DNA of 64,000 nucleotides from an uncultured Candidatus Thioglobus sp. (GTDB taxonomy: Bacteria; Pseudomonadota; Gammaproteobacteria; PS1; Thioglobaceae), in the NCBI GenBank assembly GCA_910595805.1, contig CAJVCK010000003.1:1-64000 (forward strand), given 5' to 3'. The notes beneath the pieces are model-generated. The model made no database searches, was not told the origin of the DNA, and saw only the letters and a program-made list of their open reading frames with translations. Every line of letters begins with the position of its first letter. Positions within the stretch are counted from its first letter, which is position 1. Made by a program: the position numbers and the translations under genes. This document shows positions 60,480-64,000 of the stretch, piece by piece.

Positions 60480-61583
60480 TTAAATCCTCATAGGCATAAC
60501 AACATATTGATAAGTTTCATCATCAATACTACTTAGCAAACAAGATTGGTTTTCACCGCCAGGTACCACCATATTAATCTCATTAGTAGTTAATTTTTCT
60601 AAAATAGAAATTAAGTAATGAATGTTAAAAGCTATTTCAATCTCTTTGTTAAAATTTTTAATAGTAAATTGAGTTTTAGCTTGACCTCTTTCTGAATGTG
60701 AAAATATATTGAGTTTAGAATCTTTAAAAACTAATTTAACGCCTTTAGTGCGTTCCTCAACAAAAATAGAAGCTTGTTGTAAACTACTTAAGAATTCTTG
60801 TCGATCAATTACTATTGTGTTTTCATAATCAGTAGGGATTACCTGAGCGTAATTTGGGAAATTACCATCGATTAAACGACTAATTATTGTTGTGTTATCA
60901 CTTACTAAATAAAAATAATTTTCTGAAAGATGAATGTCAACTTCATCGTGTTCATATTTATTGAGTAATTTTGTAAGTTCTAAAACCGCCTTTCTTGGAA
61001 GGATTACAGTTTTTTTATGTTCTAAGGTATTGGTTTGTTTAATTTCACCAATCGATAAACGATGACCATCTGTTGCAACAACTGTAATACTATTTTGATC
61101 AACTTCGAAATATAAGCCATTTAAATAGGCACGAATATCTTGATTACCCATTGAAAAAGAAGTGTTTTCAATTAATGCTTTTAAAGCATTACGTTTTACT
61201 TTAATTACATCTGAATTTTCAATTTTAGGCAGTGATGGAAAATCTTGATGATTAAAAGTATTAAGCTCAAAAGAGTTGTTGTTAGTTTTAATATAGATTT
61301 TAGATTCTTCAATGATAAATTGAATAATTGTTTCTTCTGGAAGTTTTCTAATAATATCTATTAGATCTTTTGCATAAACAGTAAAGCTAATTTCTTCTTG
61401 TGTATTAATAGAATGCGAGGCACGTAATTCTATTTCCATATCTGTTGTTGTTAATGTCAGTTGATTGTTATTTAATTGAATTAATACATGAGATAGAATT
61501 GGTAGTGTTTGTTTTTTTTCAACAACACCAATAACTGTTTGCAAAGGTTCTAGTAATTCTCTAACGGTTAGTTGTGTGTTCAT
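60480..61583 (-). CDS. dnaN: DNA polymerase III beta sliding clamp
   Basis: A 367-residue clamp subunit in three repeated domains of about 120 residues. Characteristic segments are LTVRELLEPLQTVIGVVEKKQTLPILSHVL in pieces, VVATDGHRLSIGE, ILPRKAVLELTKLL, and the C-terminal hydrophobic-pocket end YQYVVMPMRI. The start is the ATG at 61583, which has AAGGA seven bases upstream; the GTG one codon earlier is too close to that site. The order dnaA-dnaN-recF-gyrB is kept. Confidence 0.97.
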   Translation of the reverse strand: MNTQLTVRELLEPLQTVIGVVEKKQTLPILSHVLIQLNNNQLTLTTTDMEIELRASHSINTQEEISFTVYAKDLIDIIRKLPEETIIQFIIEESKIYIKTNNNSFELNTFNHQDFPSLPKIENSDVIKVKRNALKALIENTSFSMGNQDIRAYLNGLYFEVDQNSITVVATDGHRLSIGEIKQTNTLEHKKTVILPRKAVLELTKLLNKYEHDEVDIHLSENYFYLVSDNTTIISRLIDGNFPNYAQVIPTDYENTIVIDRQEFLSSLQQASIFVEERTKGVKLVFKDSKLNIFSHSERGQAKTQFTIKNFNKEIEIAFNIHYLISILEKLTTNEINMVVPGGENQSCLLSSIDDETYQYVVMPMRI

Positions 61584-61586
61584 CAC

Positions 61587-61798
61587 AAATTCCTTTTTAT
61601 TAAATAATTATTGTTATTATTAGGCGTCATTTTTTTTGTTAATAACTAATTTTTTTCTTTATAAAACAGTTTGTTAAGTTGTTGATAATGGTTAATGTAT
61701 TTTATGTAAAAACTATAGTCTTATGTTTATAAATTATGAGGAATCGCGAAGTTATTAAGTTGTTAACAATTGCCTGTAAAACTTTTATTGTATAGTGT
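61587..61798. other. dnaA-dnaN intergenic region, possible replication origin
   Basis: This A+T-rich 212-base gap holds near-consensus DnaA boxes on the minus strand: TTATCAACA (61688-61680, 8 of 9 to TTATCCACA) and TTATTAACA (61645-61637, 7 of 9), plus the palindrome TTGTTAACAA (61760-61769). Bacterial origins often lie beside dnaA, but box number and A+T richness by eye are weak evidence. Confidence 0.35.
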
Positions 61799-63100
61799 TT
61801 ATAAGTTAGCTAATTTTAGTTTAATTAAATCGTAGTCATTCTTTGTTGTTGCCACTTCTAGAAGTTTTTTCTCTATTTTGTCAATGCTATGCAATACAGT
61901 GGAATGGTCTCTATTTCCGAAATTTTTTCCAATATTTGCTAAAGATAAAGAGGTGAATTCATGAGAGAGGTATATGGCCATTTGCCTAGCCAGTACAGTA
62001 TGTTGTTTTCTACTTTTTGAAATAAGATCTGACACAGTAATCGCATAATGTTTTGAGGTTTCTTTTTGTATGTCATTGATATCAATATTACTAACTAGTG
62101 GCTTGATTAAATCACCTAGAGCACTTTCAACAACTTCTTTAGAGATGAAAGAATGATCGATTTTAGAGAAGTCAACAAAGGCTTTGAGCTTGAGTAGCGC
62201 ACCCTCTAAATCTCTAACGTTAGAGGTAATGTGTCCAGCAATAAACAACGCAACATCATCTGATAAATTGATGTTAATTTTTTCGTCATGAGCTTTCTTG
62301 AGTAGTATTGCTGCACGCATTTCTAGTTCTGGGGGGGACAACTCTAATGTTAGTCCTTGGGAGAATCTAGTTTTTAGTCTTTCTTCTACATTTTTAAATT
62401 TTTTAGGTGGCTGATCGCATGTAAAAATAATTTGTTTTTTTGTTGTAAATAAAAAATTAAAGATGTGAAAAAATTCTTCTTGTGATTTTTCTTTATTTGC
62501 AATAAGGTGAATGTCATCTACAAGAAGCAAGTCGGCCGATTGATAGTATTGCTTGATATTTTCGATTGAATCATGTCTTAAACTGGAAGTGATGTTCTTA
62601 ACAAAATCCATTAATGGTACATAGATGACTTTGGCATTAGGTTTTTTTTCTTTGACGAGGTGACCAGCAGCCTGCATTAGATGTGTTTTTCCCAAGCCAG
62701 AGCCACCATAAATAATAAAAGGGTTATAAGGAGATGATTTGATATTTTCTGCAATTTGTCGAGTGGCGCCATAGGCAATTTGGTTGGCATTGCCTAGCAC
62801 TAGGTTGTCAAAGGTGTATTCTGGAAACAGTGGTGTGGTGTGTTGTCTTGGTGTTGTGGTTGTAGGTTGGGTTGCAACACTAATATATATTTTAAGTTTT
62901 TTGTTGTGCTGTGAAACAGCGCTTCTTATTTCTTGTTTTAAGTTTTTATTGACATAGTTTTTAACCGATGTACTTGGCGCTAAAAGTGAAAGTTTGGAAC
63001 CGTCTTCGATGGCTTTTAAGGGCTGTACCCAGATGCTAAAAATTGTTAAAGGCAGCGTGTCTTTTAAAGTGTTTAGGCATTTTTCCCAGGTTTTTGACAT
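61799..63100 (-). CDS. dnaA: Chromosomal replication initiator DnaA
   Basis: A 433-residue initiator. Domain I (about 1-75, WEKCLNTLKDTLPLTIFSIWVQPL), a short Thr-rich domain II (about 77-92), the AAA+ domain III with Walker A GGSGLGKT (132-139), Walker B LLLVDDIHLI, and the C-terminal DNA-binding domain IV with ARQMAIYLSHEFTSLSLANIGKNFGNRDHSTVLHS in pieces. Domain II is shorter than in E. coli (467). It is not flanked upstream by rpmH-rnpA as in most gammaproteobacteria; instead a YqhA-type gene and tpiA lie there. Confidence 0.97.
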   Translation of the reverse strand: MSKTWEKCLNTLKDTLPLTIFSIWVQPLKAIEDGSKLSLLAPSTSVKNYVNKNLKQEIRSAVSQHNKKLKIYISVATQPTTTTPRQHTTPLFPEYTFDNLVLGNANQIAYGATRQIAENIKSSPYNPFIIYGGSGLGKTHLMQAAGHLVKEKKPNAKVIYVPLMDFVKNITSSLRHDSIENIKQYYQSADLLLVDDIHLIANKEKSQEEFFHIFNFLFTTKKQIIFTCDQPPKKFKNVEERLKTRFSQGLTLELSPPELEMRAAILLKKAHDEKININLSDDVALFIAGHITSNVRDLEGALLKLKAFVDFSKIDHSFISKEVVESALGDLIKPLVSNIDINDIQKETSKHYAITVSDLISKSRKQHTVLARQMAIYLSHEFTSLSLANIGKNFGNRDHSTVLHSIDKIEKKLLEVATTKNDYDLIKLKLANL

Positions 63101-63192
63101 AGGTTTTTATTTAGAAAAGAAATAAGAAGAAGGTGTAGATTTTGCCACTATTTCTTACCTTAAGATTAGCTTTAATTTAAAATTAATAATGA

Positions 63193-63209
63193 TATACTAA
63201 AGCTTTAGT
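63193..63209 (+). promoter_or_regulatory. Possible promoter -10 overlapped by a palindrome (dnaA/yqhA divergent region)
   Basis: TATACT (63193-63198) is overlapped by the perfect 14-base palindrome ACTAAAGCTTTAGT (63196-63209), which covers the likely start of the YqhA-type transcript. A dimeric regulator could act here. The -35 is weak. Confidence 0.35.
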
Positions 63210-63230
63210 TTTTGCACAGGAGTTGTACAT

Positions 63231-63749
63231 ATGGGGACCATTGAAAGGATTTTTGAAAAGGTATTGTGGAACTCTCGCCTCATGGTTTTAGTGGCTGTTC
63301 TGGCTTCGATATTATTGTCGTTACTTTTATTTGTCATCACAGCAGTAGATGTTGGCAGTTTGTTGTCTCATGCTGGTGATTATATGAGCGCATCTGGTGA
63401 AGAAAGGAAAGCATTAAAGATTGAGATGGTGGCACATACGGTTGGTGCTATTGACGGTTTTTTGTTGGCTACAATTTTAATGATTTTTGCCCTAGGTTTG
63501 TATGAGTTATTTATTAGTGATATTGATGAAGCCAAGGAGAGCGGGCAATCATCAAAGGTGCTGGTAATCAATTCATTAGATGACTTGAAGTCAAAATTAG
63601 CCAAAGTAATCCTTATGATTCTGGTGGTGACGTTCTTCGAGGTGTCTTTGTCAATGAGCTTTGCTAACGCACTTGATTTGGTATATTTTTCATTAGGCAT
63701 TTTAATGGTTTCTTTGGCGCTTTATTTTGGCTCAAAATCAAAGCACTGA
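63231..63749 (+). CDS. YqhA/UPF0114-family membrane protein
   Basis: A 172-residue protein with four likely membrane helices (about 16-38, 72-95, 121-143, 149-166), matching the YqhA (UPF0114) family by ERIFEKVLWNSRLMVLVAVLAS at the start, the central TVGAIDGFLLATILMIFALGLYELFISDID in pieces, and LVINSLDDLKSKLAKVILMILVV. An acidic/Ser-rich loop lies between helices 2 and 3. The ribosome site is CAGGAG. Function is unknown; a channel-like or stress role has been suggested for relatives but not established. Confidence 0.85.
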   Translation: MGTIERIFEKVLWNSRLMVLVAVLASILLSLLLFVITAVDVGSLLSHAGDYMSASGEERKALKIEMVAHTVGAIDGFLLATILMIFALGLYELFISDIDEAKESGQSSKVLVINSLDDLKSKLAKVILMILVVTFFEVSLSMSFANALDLVYFSLGILMVSLALYFGSKSKH

Positions 63750-63807
63750 TTGATTTTTATAGACAAATAGCGTAACATTGCTCCTTTTTTTATAGCGAAT
63801 TATTATT

Positions 63808-64000
63808 ATGCGTCAAACAATTGTTGCAGGAAACTGGAAAATGAACGGCTCTAAAGAGTCGGTTAGTAATTTAGTAACCGGTATTTTGGCTGGTATGGCA
63901 GAGGTTCAATCAAAGGTTATTGTGTGTGCACCATTCCCTTATTTGTCAGAAGTTGAAGCGCTGTCAACACATTCACAATTGCATACAGGCGCACAAAACC
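63808..64000 (+). CDS. tpiA: Triosephosphate isomerase, N-terminal part (cut by window edge)
   Basis: The 64 codons visible start MRQTIVAGNWKMNGSKESV, carrying the catalytic Asn and Lys (NWKMNG) of the TIM barrel, followed by a helix and the second strand VIVCAPFPYLSEVEAL. It interconverts DHAP and glyceraldehyde 3-phosphate in glycolysis and in the Calvin cycle that the phosphoribulokinase implies. The remaining three quarters lie beyond position 64000. In gammaproteobacteria tpiA often precedes secG and the rimP-nusA region. Confidence 0.95.
   Translation, partial: MRQTIVAGNWKMNGSKESVSNLVTGILAGMAEVQSKVIVCAPFPYLSEVEALSTHSQLHTGAQN

Overview
The window is a 64 kb stretch of an AT-rich bacterial chromosome, nearly all coding, with many 4-base (ATGA/GTGA) and TAATG gene overlaps. 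I see no insertion sequences, prophage genes, CRISPR arrays or rRNA. The gene families and their order point to a gammaproteobacterium: initiator tRNA-rimP-nusA-infB, petABC-sspA-sspB, uppS-cdsA-dxr and dnaA-dnaN-recF-gyrB. A Calvin-cycle phosphoribulokinase and two haem-copper oxidases (cbb3 and aa3), in a compact AT-rich genome, suggest an autotrophic, probably sulfur-oxidising relative of the SUP05/Thioglobus/bivalve-symbiont clade. That placement is inference; no sulfur-oxidation gene lies in the window.

Layout. 1-2600 (minus): infB (5' part), nusA, rimP and the initiator tRNA. 2.7-9.4 kb: gshB; crcB-rarA-apbE (minus); mltB-ruvX-pyrB and a ygfB-type gene. 9.36-10.78 kb is the one accessory-looking patch: RNA hairpins sharing the motif CTTGAGGAG, two small secreted proteins, a 46-residue membrane protein too short for ordinary gene calling, and a strong promoter. 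10.8-15 kb: tRNA-Phe, trxB, ftsK-lolA, tRNA-Thr. 15-28.6 kb is a respiratory block: ccoNOQP with a tri-haem CcoP, SURF1, a DUF2909 protein, coxB-coxA-small protein-cox11-coxC, a DUF2189 protein, ctaA, SCO, a DUF2970 protein, ctaB and a SCO-like protein. Structural subunits, haem A synthesis (ctaB, ctaA) and copper insertion (cox11, SCO) are therefore together.

28.6-33.6 kb: hisF; uppS-cdsA-dxr followed by an M23 peptidase where many gammaproteobacteria have rseP; a Sel1-like secreted protein. 33.7-41.5 kb, all plus: purC, a DUF2797 protein, an FKBP isomerase, alaC, a P-loop protein, metA, mutY, ribF and a voltage-gated cation channel. 41.5-46.2 kb (minus): secA-anmK-pyrC. 46.4-54.5 kb: a DciA-like protein, petABC (bc1 complex), sspAB, bioD (minus), a class-1B type pyrD and leuS. 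54.5-63.1 kb (minus): dnaA-dnaN-recF-gyrB, then phosphoribulokinase, a strong terminator and chrA. The window ends with a YqhA-family gene and the start of tpiA.

Functionally, the bc1 complex, cytochrome-c-fed aa3 oxidase and cbb3 oxidase make a full aerobic/microaerobic chain, and phosphoribulokinase ties the cell to CO2 fixation. The most unusual place is 9.36-10.78 kb: a hairpin at the predicted 5' end of one mRNA carries, in its loop, a 13-base perfect complement to the ribosome-binding region of the neighbouring micro-gene, suggesting an RNA-RNA regulatory link.
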